A stretch of 64,000 nt of DNA from Erodium maritimum (lineage: Eukaryota; Streptophyta; Magnoliopsida; Geraniales; Geraniaceae): assembly GCA_963921825.1 (NCBI GenBank), contig OY997592.1:19037432-19101431 (forward strand), written 5' to 3'. Made by a program: the position numbers and the translations under genes. Below the pieces are notes generated by a model that saw only the letters and a program-made list of their open reading frames with translations, was not told where the DNA came from and did not search any database. Below are positions 47,441 to 59,219 of this stretch, piece by piece; the stretch's first letter is position 1; each line of letters begins with the position of its first letter.

Positions 47441-49980
47441 CAGCGCCGCAGCGCATCAACCCTAACCCCTCTCCGTGGTGAGACCCTCACACAGAGGCGC
47501 TGTATCACCACCGTAGGTTATTGATGAGTCTCGGACCCAAGACCTCACCCTTTAACACAGAACTTACGACCTCTACAAACAAACAGAAAAATCGCAAGCA
47601 ATGTCACGCAATGTCAACAAACCACACAAACACCCAAGATCACAAAGGATCAACACACCTTCTGCACAACCACAAGCCTCAACACTTTTCGATCGCGCGC
47701 CGGAAGGTACGACACACCTCACGTGGACCACAACCCTCGGCACTTTACCGATCGCGCATCAGAAGGTACGACACACCTCACGGGCATAAATCAAGCCTCA
47801 GCACTTTACCAATCGCGCATCGGAAGGTACGACACACCTCACGGGGACCACAGCCCTCGGCACCTTACCGGTCGCACATCGGAAGGTACGACACACCTCT
47901 CGGGCACAGCTCAAGCCTCAGCACTTTACCAATCACGCGCCGGAAGGTAAGACACACCTCACGGGGAACATAGCCCTCAACACATTACCGGTCGCGCATC
48001 GGAAGGTACGACACACCTCTCGGGCACAACTCATCCAGGTATCACCAGAACAATCACAATCACAACCAAATATCACACAATACTCCGCAAATAGCAAAAT
48101 TAACATCACGACTAACTACCACTCAGCAAGTCAGTCAACAACCATACAGGTTCAACACCCCACAAGTACTCGTGGCCATACCGTGGCACCCTTTATCGAT
48201 GGCAAGTCGACAGGCGGCCAAACCTCTACGCCAAACACACAAATCATACGAATGCTCAACAACCAGCAAAAATAACATAATGACTAGCTACCACTCAGCA
48301 AGTCAGTCAACAACCATACAGGTTTAACACCCCACAGGCACTCATGGCCACACGCAACCACAATCAGTTCATTAACCCTACGACACCACCAAATGCCACA
48401 TGCAATTCTATTATTCGACAAGTTCACTCAACCTACGACACCACCAAGTGTCACATGCAGTTCTATTATTCGACAGGTTTACTTATCCTACGACACCAAC
48501 AGTGTCACATGCATTTCTATTGTTCGACAAGTTTACTCATCCTACGACACCAACAGTGTCACATGCATTTCTACTGATAACTTTCCCTAGTGAAGGCCGA
48601 TATCCGGATACTTTTCCCTACCTCGTAACGCTTTCCAAACGTCCACGCTCAAGCTTCAGCAATGCTCACGAGCACCCGCTTAGCCTCCTCTTTCCACGGT
48701 CGGTGGCACGATCTAACATGATCACAAGTTAGAACACTTTTTAAATATGCAGGCAAAACCTAATTTAATGAACTTAACGCCCAAATGTCACCCCAACAAT
48801 GCCGATCGCTCCCATGCTTCCCAATTACTCGACATTGTTAACAATGGGCCCGGAAAGGCCCGATTCACCCGGCTCGGCGAATCTGCCCGGGATCGGAAAA
48901 CGCCCTTCTGGGGCTCCGAAAATTCCCGTTTTCGTTTCTACGATCCTAAAATAATTCACGTGTTCCAACTCAATCAACGGAATCAATTTCCGACGTCCGA
49001 GCGATTTAATTCGCGTTTAAAGTTTCTAAACCCGACATTTCCAATTTTCACAAATTAATTCCATAATTCGTTCCGGGTGTGAATTATCGACTCGGGGATT
49101 GTCCAAGACCATCCGAACACGAAAAACCCGAGGTCCGGCCAAGTGGGCCCCACACGGCCACGACGGAAAATGTTCCTTTTCGCCTCAAAACGTTCCTAAC
49201 GAACTCCAATCCTTAACCCAACCTTAATTTAACCATTTAAAATCAAACCCTAAAATTCAAACAACCAAAATGAGAAAAAGACGGGTTCTTACCGTAGGGA
49301 ATGACGAGAGGAGCTCGATTATGCAAGAAGAAACACGATCCACCGGTCGGATTGTCCACAATCTCCAAAAACCCAAGCTTTTCTCTTCTTTCTCTCCTTC
49401 CCCTTCTCTCTCTTCTTTCTCTCTCTATTTCTCTTCTTTTTTCTGTTTTTGCCGAGACCCCCTCTCAACCAATCCTTTTATTTTGTTTAACAATTCAAAC
49501 CCACACAAAAAGACCAAACTAACCCTCACTTTTCCTTTTGTTTTTAAGTTAAGTACAAGGGTACAAATGACCTTTCAACTTCAATCCACCCCTTTTTTGA
49601 TAAGTGTCATGTGGGTCCTAAGAGTTAGAAAAATATCTTTGTAGATATTTTTTAATCAGATTCGCGAAATTCGGCCGTCTTGGGCCCCATGCGGGCCCAT
49701 TTTCCAAGAAATTACGAAATTTCACGCGCTACAAGAAAACGGCCCAACTAAGACCACTACAACGACGACTAAGTTTTTTGGATCCAAATCGGGTCTCGAA
49801 CGGACCAAAACGTCGCTCAGTTGACTTTTTCGGTAAAAAGTCAACTTTTCCCAAATTGGTCAAAAAGTTGCCATGAGTCACCCAGAACTCACCTTGGTCG
49901 ATATCGGGGTCAACTTAAGTCCGATATGACCCTCGGGGTCAATTTTAGGTTCATTTAGATGTTTGTCCCCAAATTTTAAA

Positions 49981-51400
49981 CTTGCATTAAAGCAGGACGC
50001 TACTCACATTAAAGAGTTAACTCTTTCCTTTTAAACTTGCATTTACTCATTCACCATGACTGTGTGTTTCCTTATTTCCCCATACATGGAGTTTAGAGAT
50101 TCATATGCTATCATGCTAGACCCATCTCCACTAACGAAAGGCTTAGGCTCAAATGGGTAACTAAGAGATTCAATCATGCAAGGGTAGGCAATTTTTAGCT
50201 CAAACGATCCATAGATGGCCTAAAATCATTTTCCTAAACAACCATGTTCCTTATTCTTATTTCGCCTCGAATGGGTCGTACATGTAGTTCTAGACTCAAA
50301 TTACCATGCTTGCGAATCAAAGGCAAACAACACGGGTTATAGCAAACACTCAAAAGCAAGTGGAAGAGTTAATCCTAATGCATGTGCTTTCACTACTTAT
50401 TTTATTCACACATGCTCATATACAACCTTGATTTATGCAAGAAATAAGCAATATCGACAATTCAATCATCGAATCCTTAGGAACATAAACACTAGACTTG
50501 CATATCACCAGAATTTTTTTTGATTATTTTTTAATTTTTCAATTTTTTTTGGATTTTTCAAAAAGTTTATAGCATGAAATGATGCATGAGCACACAAAAG
50601 AAAACACAATGCAATGCAAGGCATACCCCACCCCACACTTTAAAACCAAGCACTGTCCCAGTGCCACTCTAAACACATATGTACAATCCAAACACATATA
50701 TACGCATGCACATGATAGAAGATACCAATGAAGCACCCCACACTCATAGTCAGTAGGTATACAATTCACACAACCCTATATGCATAGTCTATCAGCACGG
50801 CAATTCGGGCACTCATGGCCCACCAGATAGCATAGAGGAAGTAAATAGCGATAATAGTGTAAAATAGGAAGGGTAGAGATACTGCCCCTCGAAGAATCGA
50901 TACGTGAAATGCACTGACTGTGGAGATCCTCGTGCATGTATGGATGGAGAGCTCTATGCCCGAGAGAACCTCCAGGAGGTTCGGTGCCATAATCTACTCC
51001 GTTGAACTCATCTAGCTCCCCATGCCATGTGTTGGGTTGCCTCCCAACCAACGCCTTTGTTTAACGTGGTTAGCTCGACGAAAGGGGTGGCCAAAGAAGC
51101 CACCCAAGCACCGCTCCAGAAGCCACTGATTGGAAGAGCTAATGCTGACACAGACTCAAACAAAAACATCAAACGCATGGGAAATAAAAACACAACTTAC
51201 GCTTTCCCAAATCCATCAAGCCCTAGTGATGCTGAAATCAGATAATGATCAGAAACCACACAGCATGCATAAAATAAATGATGGGAAAGCGTTAAATACA
51301 TGTATACAAGATGCAAAAGCACCCGCTCACTGCGGGTGGTCAGGAGGGAGGTCAGAGAAATGGCCAGACTGTCCGGACCGGCCATTACCCCACCAGTCAG
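49981..51400 (-). mobile_element. Athila 3' noncoding region
   Basis: This is noncoding Athila sequence resuming after Tekay-B, with T-rich low-complexity sequence near 50510-50570 and no convincing frame. Confidence 0.55.
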
Positions 51401-51479
51401 ACCTCATGCGGGTTTGAATCCAGTCAACAGTCATAGGCACGGTGGACAAGGGCTCAAGACTAGAGTCCACCGTGTCGAA

Positions 51480-52590
51480 TCAGGTGTGAACCCTGTCAAA
51501 CTGAGTATCCATCCCACCAAACCGGGTCTCGACCCCGTCGAACCGAGTAGATATACCTTGATGGCAGGTCTCTTGTCTCAGGAAACCCGCGCGCATCTCC
51601 TCTTGGAGAGTAGTGATCTGGGCCGACATGGCCGCATACCTAGGATCTTCGTCACCCTCGTCCCCTCTTGGCTCGGGGCCTGCTATGCGCATGTCGGTAC
51701 CCTTAAAAACTTCCCGGCCAACATAGATGGATTTAAATAGCGTGCGGGCTTCCGGCGGGTTGTCCCAAACCCCAAAATATTGGGCTAATTGTGTGGCGAT
51801 CGCCGCACAGCTAATCCTCCCAGTAGCCCTTATAGCATGTTGTTCCAAGTGTTCCATAAGGAGCTTCTCAAAGGGGGCTTGAATTCAATTTTTGAAACAG
51901 TGAAGAAGCCGAACCTCCCTATGGTTCACGATGTGTAAGTTATCACTCCGTGTAAAAAGAGTGTAACTCAACACCTTATGCATGTACTTAAGCATAATGG
52001 ACTTGAGATTCTTAGCTAGGGGGCTCGAGGTCAGAGGTGTGTTGGGCTCACTTATCTCAGCCCAATCATCCTCGATTAGGAAATAATCGGGATAATCCCC
52101 CTCAATAGGAGCAACCCCGCAGGCTGCTCGAACTTCAGATCTAGTGAGTTTAAATACTAGCCCACACAATCTAAATTCCACATCTTTCTCGCTCTAGATT
52201 GCCCGACCAAATGATGTGAGAAACTCGATTGTGAGTTTCTCATAATGTCGGTGTTCCCAACCCCATAGCCTCAGCCATCCAAAGGCATTCAGGCGTGCCT
52301 TGTACTCATCAGCAAGACCCAAAGTTCGTGTGACAAACTTGGTATCCAAGAAACGATTTGCATAGTTCCTCGTCTCAGGTTTTCTTCAAGGAGCTTAATC
52401 TCTGATTCTTGAGCAACAATAAGGCACAAGAGTACCTATGTCCGAGTTTGGAGGAATCTGAGGTTGCTGGCCCGCCCTGTTCGAATTTGAGCTCGTGCCC
52501 GGATGAAGAACTTGCAACGGTTGAGGCTGCGATCCTGATGCCTCTCCCTTCCGCTTCTTAGCAGGTGCCATCTGAAATAGAACAACCAAG
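51480..52590 (-). pseudogene. Athila extra downstream frame (env-like position)
   Basis: The frame starts MAPAKKRKGEASGSQPQP. Later blocks are EFRLCGLVFKLTRSEVRAAC and IEGDYPDYFLIEDDW, followed by a region with RISCAAIATQLAQYFGVWD. This wording is typical of the Athila-associated ORF that sits after pol, where some relatives have an env-like gene. No signal peptide or membrane span is evident in the visible parts. Fossil with several interruptions. Confidence 0.65.
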
Positions 52591-52599
52591 AAAAGATCA

Positions 52600-53415
52600 A
52601 AGTAGACAATTAAAATTGTTTCTCAAAAGATGACCTCACTGTCCAGTCACGACGGTCACCACGGAGCCGTGAGCCAGGCCGTCACGGGCTTCAGGTCGGA
52701 GCCGTGAGCAAGGCTGTCACGTGCTTCAGGTCAGAGTCGTGAGGTCGTCCGTGACAGCGAACAGGCCGGAGCTGTGAGGCTTTCCGATGATAGAAAATCC
52801 AGCGATCTTTCCTTGAATGCCGGTGACGAGGTCCAGCCCGAAGCTTTTGGTGAGGAGGGTTATGGGGTTTCGAGGGAGAGGATGAAGATGGAAAAGGAAA
52901 GGGGTTTTGTTTGTAGGTGGTTGTGTGGAGCTTGAAGTTGAAAAGGGTGTAAGGTTCGGAGATTGAAGGTGGAAGAAGAATGGAGATTGAAGAGATTAAA
53001 GATGAGTGGCTGAAGAAGAAGAAGAAGAAGTGAGTGGGAGGAGGCGTGAAAGAGGAAGTGAAGAAGAAAAGGTAGTTAGGGTTTTGGAGGGATAAGGTGT
53101 GTTAGATTGGGCTTGGGTGAGTGGGCTTCGGGCTGGGGCTAATTGAATGGCCTGGGTGAGTGGGTCGGACGGGCTGGGTCAGGTCTGTGTTGAGTGGTTG
53201 GGCCTCCGGGTTGGGCTTCGGACCGGGCCTGACTGAATGGGCCGTCCGACCTGACCCATTTTGTTTCTTCTCTTCGCTCAGTCACGGAGCCGTGACTATA
53301 TCCGTGACGGCTACCCTCACGGAGCCGTGATGAAGCTTCTTTTTTTATATTTTCTCTATGATCTGTCATGGATCCGTGACAGCCTCCGTGACGGAGTTCC
53401 TCACGGATCCGTCCC
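52600..53415. other. Spacer between the Athila extra frame and integrase, with CACGG/CCGTG repeats
   Basis: Noncoding. Half-sites and near-palindromes of the CACGGA-CCGTGA type cluster at about 52640-52760 and 53280-53412. A GAAGAAGAAG tract lies near 53010-53030. Confidence 0.55.
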
Positions 53416-53519
53416 TCAGTAGCTTCCCTTTTTTATTGTTCTGATCCCCCTTTTTCTCCCTCTGACAATCCTGCACACAAATGCATCTATTAATTCACGA
53501 AAAACAAAGAAAATAAACA

Positions 53520-54685
53520 CAAAATAACATCGGCATTCATCTGTATTGTCTAGCTCCTCCAGGTATAGGAATTCATCTGGTCCCAACGGTCCCTGATAGT
53601 AATGCTTAATTCGATGTCCATTGACTAAAAATGGGGGCCGTGTTCTATCACAAATCTCTACCTCCCCTTTTGATATGACTCGAGTTACTTTATAGGGCCC
53701 GCTCCACTTCGAAACGAGCTTTCCAGAGAAGATCTTCAACCGAGAGTTATAGAGAAGGATCCTATCTCCCTCCGTAAACTCCATTTGCACAATTTTCTTG
53801 TCGTGGGCGATCTTGGTGCGCTCCTTGTATAGCTCTGTGCTGAAATAAGAAAGGGACCTAAACTCGTCCAGCTCAATAATCTGCATCAACCTCTTTTCAG
53901 CACTAAGATTAGCATCAAAATTTAAAAACTTAAGCGCCCAATATGCTTTATGTTGTAACTCTAACGGTAAGTGACATGACTTCCCATATACCATCTTATA
54001 CGGTGACATTCCAATAGGGGTTTTATATGTTGTTCTATATGCCCAAAGTGCATCATCTAACTTTTGTGCCCAATTTTTTCTAGACATATCAACAGTTTTT
54101 TCTAAAATACTCTTTAATTCCCTATTAGTAACTTCCACCTGCCCGCTAGTTTGGGGATGGTAGGGTGTAGCTAAGTGATGAGTGACTCCATACTTATTTA
54201 GAAGTTTCCAAAATATCTTATTGCAAAAATGCTTTCCTCCATCACTTACTATTGCCATGGGTGTGCCAAACCGGGAAAAATGTGCTTTTTAAGGAAAGCA
54301 ACCACCGGCTTGGCATCATTAGTGGGTAAGGCTATCGCCTCTACCCATTTTGACACATAATCTACTGCAACTAGTACATATTCCATACCGTTAGATCTAG
54401 GGAATTGACCTATGAAATCGATGTTCCACACATCGAACAACTCTACCTCTATGTTAACATTCAGAGCCATCTCATGCTTCTTTGATATATTTCCTGTTCT
54501 TTGGCACCCGTCACATTGCTCAACAAACCGAATAGCATGATGAAATAAGTTAGGCCAATAAAAACCTGATTGAAGTACCTTTTGAGCTGTCCTCTGTGGT
54601 CCAAAATGACCTCCTACATCACCCCCGTGGCATTGATGCAAAATAGCTTCCTGCTCCTCTTCGGGGAAACACCTTCTCACCATTT
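53520..54685 (-). pseudogene. Athila integrase
   Basis: The zinc region (HQCHGGDVGGHFGPQRTAQK, then CDGCQRTGN) precedes core blocks NIDFIGQFPRS, VSDGGKHF and HPQTSGQVEVTNRELK. After them come ALWAYRTTYKTPIGMSPY and a GPYKV...I-EICD C-terminal block. This is Athila-clade wording. Fossil. Confidence 0.85.
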
Positions 54686-54714
54686 GATCTGCACAAATTT
54701 TAAACAGAAAAGGG

Positions 54715-55320
54715 TCATCCCAAAAAATAATTTTTCACATCATGTAAGAATTTGTTCTTCTGGTAGGGTTTCGTGTCAGGAATTAGAGCACCACTTGCCA
54801 AGTAGTTTGCAAAACTTACAAACCAAGGGGCTTCGACGTGCTTCGCCTGGAATAGGTGCTCATCTGGAAACTCCTCATTTATTGGCTTACTCTGCTCTTC
54901 ATACGAATTCTCAATCCTAGACAGGTGGTCTGCTATCACATTCTCTACTCCTTTCTTATCCCGTATTTCCAAATCAAATTCTTGGAGGAGTAAGATCCAC
55001 CTTAGCAATCTAGGCTTAGCATCCTTTTTGCTAAACAAGTACTTAAGCGCTGCATGGTCAGTGTATACTATAACCTTGGATAAGACAAGATATGGGTGAA
55101 ATTTGTCACATGCAAATACCACAGCTAAAAGTTCTTTTTCAGTAGTAGCATAATTTAATTGAGCCTCATTGAGAACTCTACTAGCATAGTATATGGTATG
55201 AAAAATCTTATCTTTCCTTTGCCCTAAAACTGCTCCTACCGTTATATCACTAGCATCACACATCAATTCAAAGGGTAGAGACCAGTCGGGACTGACCATT
55301 ACAGGCGCATTTACCAATTT
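54715..55320 (-). pseudogene. Athila RNase H
   Basis: Contains [55 protein letters not shown] and VIADHLSRI. Fossil. Confidence 0.85.
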
Positions 55321-55639
55321 TTCTTTTTAAGGTTAAGAAGCTTTTCAAACATGCATCATCAAAATTAAAAGGGACATCTTTTACTAGCAAATTACATAAT
55401 GGTTTAGAGATTTCAGAAAATTCCTTTATAAATCTCCTATAAAACCCTGCATGTCCTAAAAAAACTTCTAATTCCTCTTATATTAATAGGTGGAGGTAAT
55501 TTACCTATTACATCTAATTTGGCCTTATCTACCTCAATCCCTTTAGAGGAGATTTTAAGGTCTAAAACAATTCCCTGTTGTACCATAAGATGACATTTTT
55601 CCCAATTAAGAACAAGGTTTGTTTCTTCACATCTAGTTA

Positions 55640-56580
55640 ATAGTTAATGCAGATTATTTAAACAATCATCAAACGAAGAACCAAACATAGAAAAATCATC
55701 CATAAATACTTCAAGGTAATCACCAATCATGTCATGAAAAATAGCAGTCATGCATCTTTGAAATGTAGCAGGTGCATTACATAAACCGAACGACATTCTC
55801 CTATATGCAAATGTTCCATAAGGGAAAGTTAAAGTTGTTTTCTCTTGATCCTCGGGAGCTATAGCTATTTGGTTATACCCACTATATCCATCTAGAAAGA
55901 AATAGTATTCATGACCAGCTAATTTTTCTAACATTTGATCAATCAAAAGCAAGGGAAAATGGTCTTTTCGGGTGGCATCATTTAACTTCCTATAGTCTAT
56001 GCATACTCTCCATCCTGTAACAGTTCTAGTAGGAATTAGTTCATTCTTATCATTTGTTACTACCGTCATCCCCCCTTTCTTAGGCACACATTGAATAGGA
56101 CTAACCCAAGCACTATCAGAAATGGGATAGATAATACCTACATCGAGTAGCTTTATAATTTCCTTTTTTACTACCTCTTGCATTAATGGGTTGAGCCTCC
56201 TTTGTGGTTGCACAGTTGGTTTGTAGGTATCTTCCATTAAGATCTTGTGCATAAATGTTGACGGGCTAATTCCTCTAATGTCAGCTACTGTCCATCCAAA
56301 GGCCTTTTTATGTTCCTTGAGCACCCTCATAAGCTTTTCCTCCTGTAGAGAAGACAATTCAAAAGAAATTATTACAGTTAAAGTATTGTCTTCATTTAAA
56401 AACATATATTTTAAATTATCTGGGAGGGGTTTTAATTCAAGCTCTAGGGCTTGCTCAACAGAGGGTTTTAGCATAGGCCCTTGCCTCGCCTCCAAGGTGA
56501 GACGAGTGTGGGGTCTATCCCTCTTTCTTGGAGGGAATGCCTCCAAGAGATTGACCATCTCTGGTTCCTTATCCCGCATA
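55640..56580 (-). pseudogene. Athila reverse transcriptase
   Basis: Contains [37 protein letters not shown], the RRMSFGLCNAPATFQRCM block and the catalytic VFMDDFSMFG. Fossil. Confidence 0.88.
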
Positions 56581-56689
56581 AGATCACACGTGTTTGTATC
56601 CTCATTAATTAAACATGCCAGTAAAGGATCATCAGGAATACAATTTTCCTACACTACATAATCAATCAAATCAATCCTATAACAAGTAT

Positions 56690-57084
56690 CATCAATTATA
56701 GCATGTTTAAAGGGTTTGAAAACATTAAAAAAACCACTTCATCTTTGCCATATTGAATGGTCAATTTCCCTTGCTCTACATCAATAAGAGCTCGGGTTGT
56801 GGCCAAGAATGGTCTTCCTAGGATTAGGGGAATCTCATAAGCTTCCTGCATGTCCAAGATAACAAAGTCAGCAGGGAAAATAAATTTGTCAACTTTTACC
56901 AACACATCTTCCACAATCCCTCTAGGGTACTTAATAGATCTATTAGCTAGCTGTAGGGACATAGAAGTTGGTTTTAATTCCTCTTTCAATCCTAATTGCT
57001 AAAAAAATATTTAAAGGCATCAAATTTATACTAGCCCCTAAATCACACAAAGCTTTTGCAAATGAAAGGGACCCCATTTCACAT
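56690..57084 (-). pseudogene. Athila protease region
   Basis: Contains [28 protein letters not shown] and [19 protein letters not shown], the downstream part of the Athila protease. Tekay-C interrupts it upstream. Fossil. Confidence 0.75.
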
Positions 57085-57696
57085 GGGGCAGGCTCGAGCC
57101 CAGCCGGTTAGCAACCGGCACTGAGCAGCTGACAGGAGTGCGATCCTTTGTGATCTTGTTTGGTGTGCGATCCTTTGTGATCTTGGGTGTTGCGTGGTGG
57201 TCTGTCGTGTCTTTGGAGGAGGTCGTCGATCGTTATGTCGGGTCTACCTTACGAGTCCGGTGTTGAGTCGGTTGAGGAAAGTATCAGTGTGTGGGTGTCG
57301 GTCGGGTTACTTGAGTTTGGGGATAGTGATCCCCAGCGTTGAGTTGGTGGTTGGTGTTACCGACATTGTCTGCTAAGTATGCCGTAGTCAGTCTGTTTTA
57401 AGTGGTGGTGAGCGAACGCTCACCCCTAGCTGCTTTTCCTACAGGTACCGGTCTTAGGTTGGACTAGGTGAACTTCTAAAGCTTGAAGAGCTAGGAGCGG
57501 GATTCTGGGTTTGTTTTGAGTCTAGTGACGGATACCTTGTATTTTGTCCACTTGTTGGGACGCATTTTGAGTTGTAAATACTATTTTGATTCACTAAACG
57601 GCGATTTTAAAGTGATTATTTAAAATAGGTTTCAATTGTTTTATTGTTTTAAACGTTCGCGTCCTAAGTTCGGTTTACTGAAATTGGGGCGTGACA
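57085..57696 (+). repeat. Tekay-C 5' LTR, partial
   Basis: Matches the last 611 bp or so of 60502-63246 and ends GGGGCGTGACA. Contains the conserved inverted repeat at 57407-57424. Confidence 0.82.
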
Positions 57697-57699
57697 GCT

Positions 57700-57711
57700 T
57701 GGTATCAGAGC
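57700..57711 (+). other. Tekay-C primer binding site
   Basis: TGGTATCAGAGC, an exact initiator tRNA-Met complement, three bases after the LTR. Confidence 0.88.
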
Positions 57712-58059
57712 TCGAGGTTTCACACCTCGGACTGTACGTCAACTAGGTGGGGAGAGTCGAGTCAGTAAAGTCCCGTCGTGCGTTGGGTATGCAGGTCGGA
57801 ACCGTGTGTAGACCCGTTGTGTTTTGAACCTTGTTTGTGTTTTTGTGTATGTGCAGTACGGGGTTACTGGCATACTGTTTGTGTGTTGCTGCGTGAAACA
57901 TTTTGAAACTGTCGCGACTCGACTCAGGGGCGCCCCTGTAGTCGAGCGTGACGGCGTTGATATCAAGTGGGTACAATGTAGTTCGGGGACGCCTGGACCG
58001 GATTGTAACTACATGATGTCAAGAAATGAGGTTTTAATGAAGTGGAGAAAGTTTTAAAA

Positions 58060-58200
58060 TTGGTTGGCCCAGTGGACGCGTTTTAAAATTTGATTGGCCC
58101 TGAGGGCGTGTTTGATTTTGATTGGCCCTGTGGGCGGGTTTTGATTTTGGTTTGCCCGGTGGGCGTGGTTCGGTGTTGGTTGGCCCGGTGGGCGAGTGTT
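58060..58200 (+). repeat. Leader tandem repeat of Tekay-C
   Basis: About five units of roughly 33 bp share TTGGCCCGGTGGGCG-like text; the same repeat has fewer units in Tekay-A and Tekay-B. Confidence 0.75.
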
Positions 58201-58319
58201 GTTGTGATTGTTGTTTGGCCGTGTCGGCTGGTGTTTTAGTTGAGGTTGAATGACTTGTTTTGTCTGTGAGTCGTGACGCGTGTATTTGATGAATTGGTGG
58301 TCAATTGTGTGTATCGTTT

Positions 58320-58545
58320 AAGGCTAATTTTAGGGTTAAAACGGGTTAAGATTCGAGTTGGAACCGAGTTTGGAAAACAGGTCTGCGCGAGCATCACGGA
58401 TCCTGTCACGGATCCGTGACGGACCAGAGCGATTTGGCGAATTTTAGGTTCTTGTCACGGCACCGTGATCCCAACCGTGACGGTGTCTGTCACGGGTCCG
58501 TGACCCCCGTCCTTCTCACCGTCTTGATTGTGCAATTTGAGTGTT
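58320..58545 (+). repeat. Athila-LTR-like block inside Tekay-C
   Basis: Colinear with about 38770-38995 of the Athila LTR, including the shared GACC/TCAGAGCG-TTTGGCGAATTT wording and several CACGG/CCGTG palindromes. Confidence 0.8.
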
Positions 58546-58554
58546 GGCTTTGCG

Positions 58555-59215
58555 TGACGGTGTTCACGGTTGTGTTGGGTGTAGAGGTCGTAAGTTCGGT
58601 GTTAAGGGATGAGGTCTTGGGTTCGAGACTCATCAATAACCTGCGGTAGTGTTACAGCGCCTCAGTGTGAGAGTCTCACCGCGGAGAAGGGTTAGGGTTG
58701 GTGCGCTGTGGCGCCATAGGAACTAGGTTTTCCCTAGGTGAACGGGTGTTCGAGGTTTCCCTCGCGTGAACGGGTGGTTTGAGGTTTCCTTCACGTGAGT
58801 GGGTTGTTTGAGGTTCCCTACATGATCGGGTAATTGGGGTATTGAGGTTGTAAGCAATAGTAGTTGCTGAATTGAGAACATAATCCCCGTTTCGGGTTTT
58901 CCCTTACATAAGAGAGTGTTTGAGGTGTTAATGACTTGAGCAGTGTGACGTGTTGGTAGTGGGTCTGGGATGGTGGTTTGCCCTGGCTAGATTGGAAGGT
59001 CTTGGTGCTTTACTAGTATGCCATAATCGAACGAGTGTCCGTGGAGGTGAGCATAACGCTCATCCCCTTTACTACTTTTCCCGCAAGGGACGAGTAGCGA
59101 ACACTCGTTTGGTTGCGGAAAGTTATAAGTAAATGCATAGAGGACCGGGTGAGAGTTTGTGCTAGACTTTACCAGAGTAACTAATGGAGTGGTTTTTCGG
59201 TCTCTGATTTGAGCA
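58555..59215 (+). repeat. Tekay-B-LTR-like block inside Tekay-C
   Basis: Reverse complement of parts of about 39890-40780. It includes the GAGGTTTCCCTC-GTGAACGGGT repeat wording, the segment with GACTCATCAATAACCT, and the AACGCTCATCCCCTTTACTA block. Relative to element sense, the direction is the same as in Tekay-B. Confidence 0.8.
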
Positions 59216-59219
59216 TCAT

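Larger units (their letters stand above)
39392..49980 (-). mobile_element. Tekay-B: Tekay-like element with 3.9-kb LTRs and a short interior
   Basis: Two very long, similar LTRs flank only about 2.8 kb of interior with scattered gag, protease, RT, integrase and chromodomain relics on the minus strand. In the first 240 bp the LTRs show about a dozen differences by eye, more than Tekay-A. It lacks the coding capacity to act alone. No matching target duplication was found for the CACGA at its left edge, and the right edge is approximate. Fossil. Confidence 0.82.
46172..49980 (-). repeat. Tekay-B 5' LTR
   Basis: Colinear with 39392-43339, including all three minisatellites. The outer edge is approximate. 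Confidence 0.82.

Noticed and set aside
52590-53100. Host gene between the Athila integrase and the extra frame
   Set aside because: The purine-rich minus/plus bias and GAA tract gave a suspicion of an exon, but no frame is sustained and the location fits an Athila spacer.
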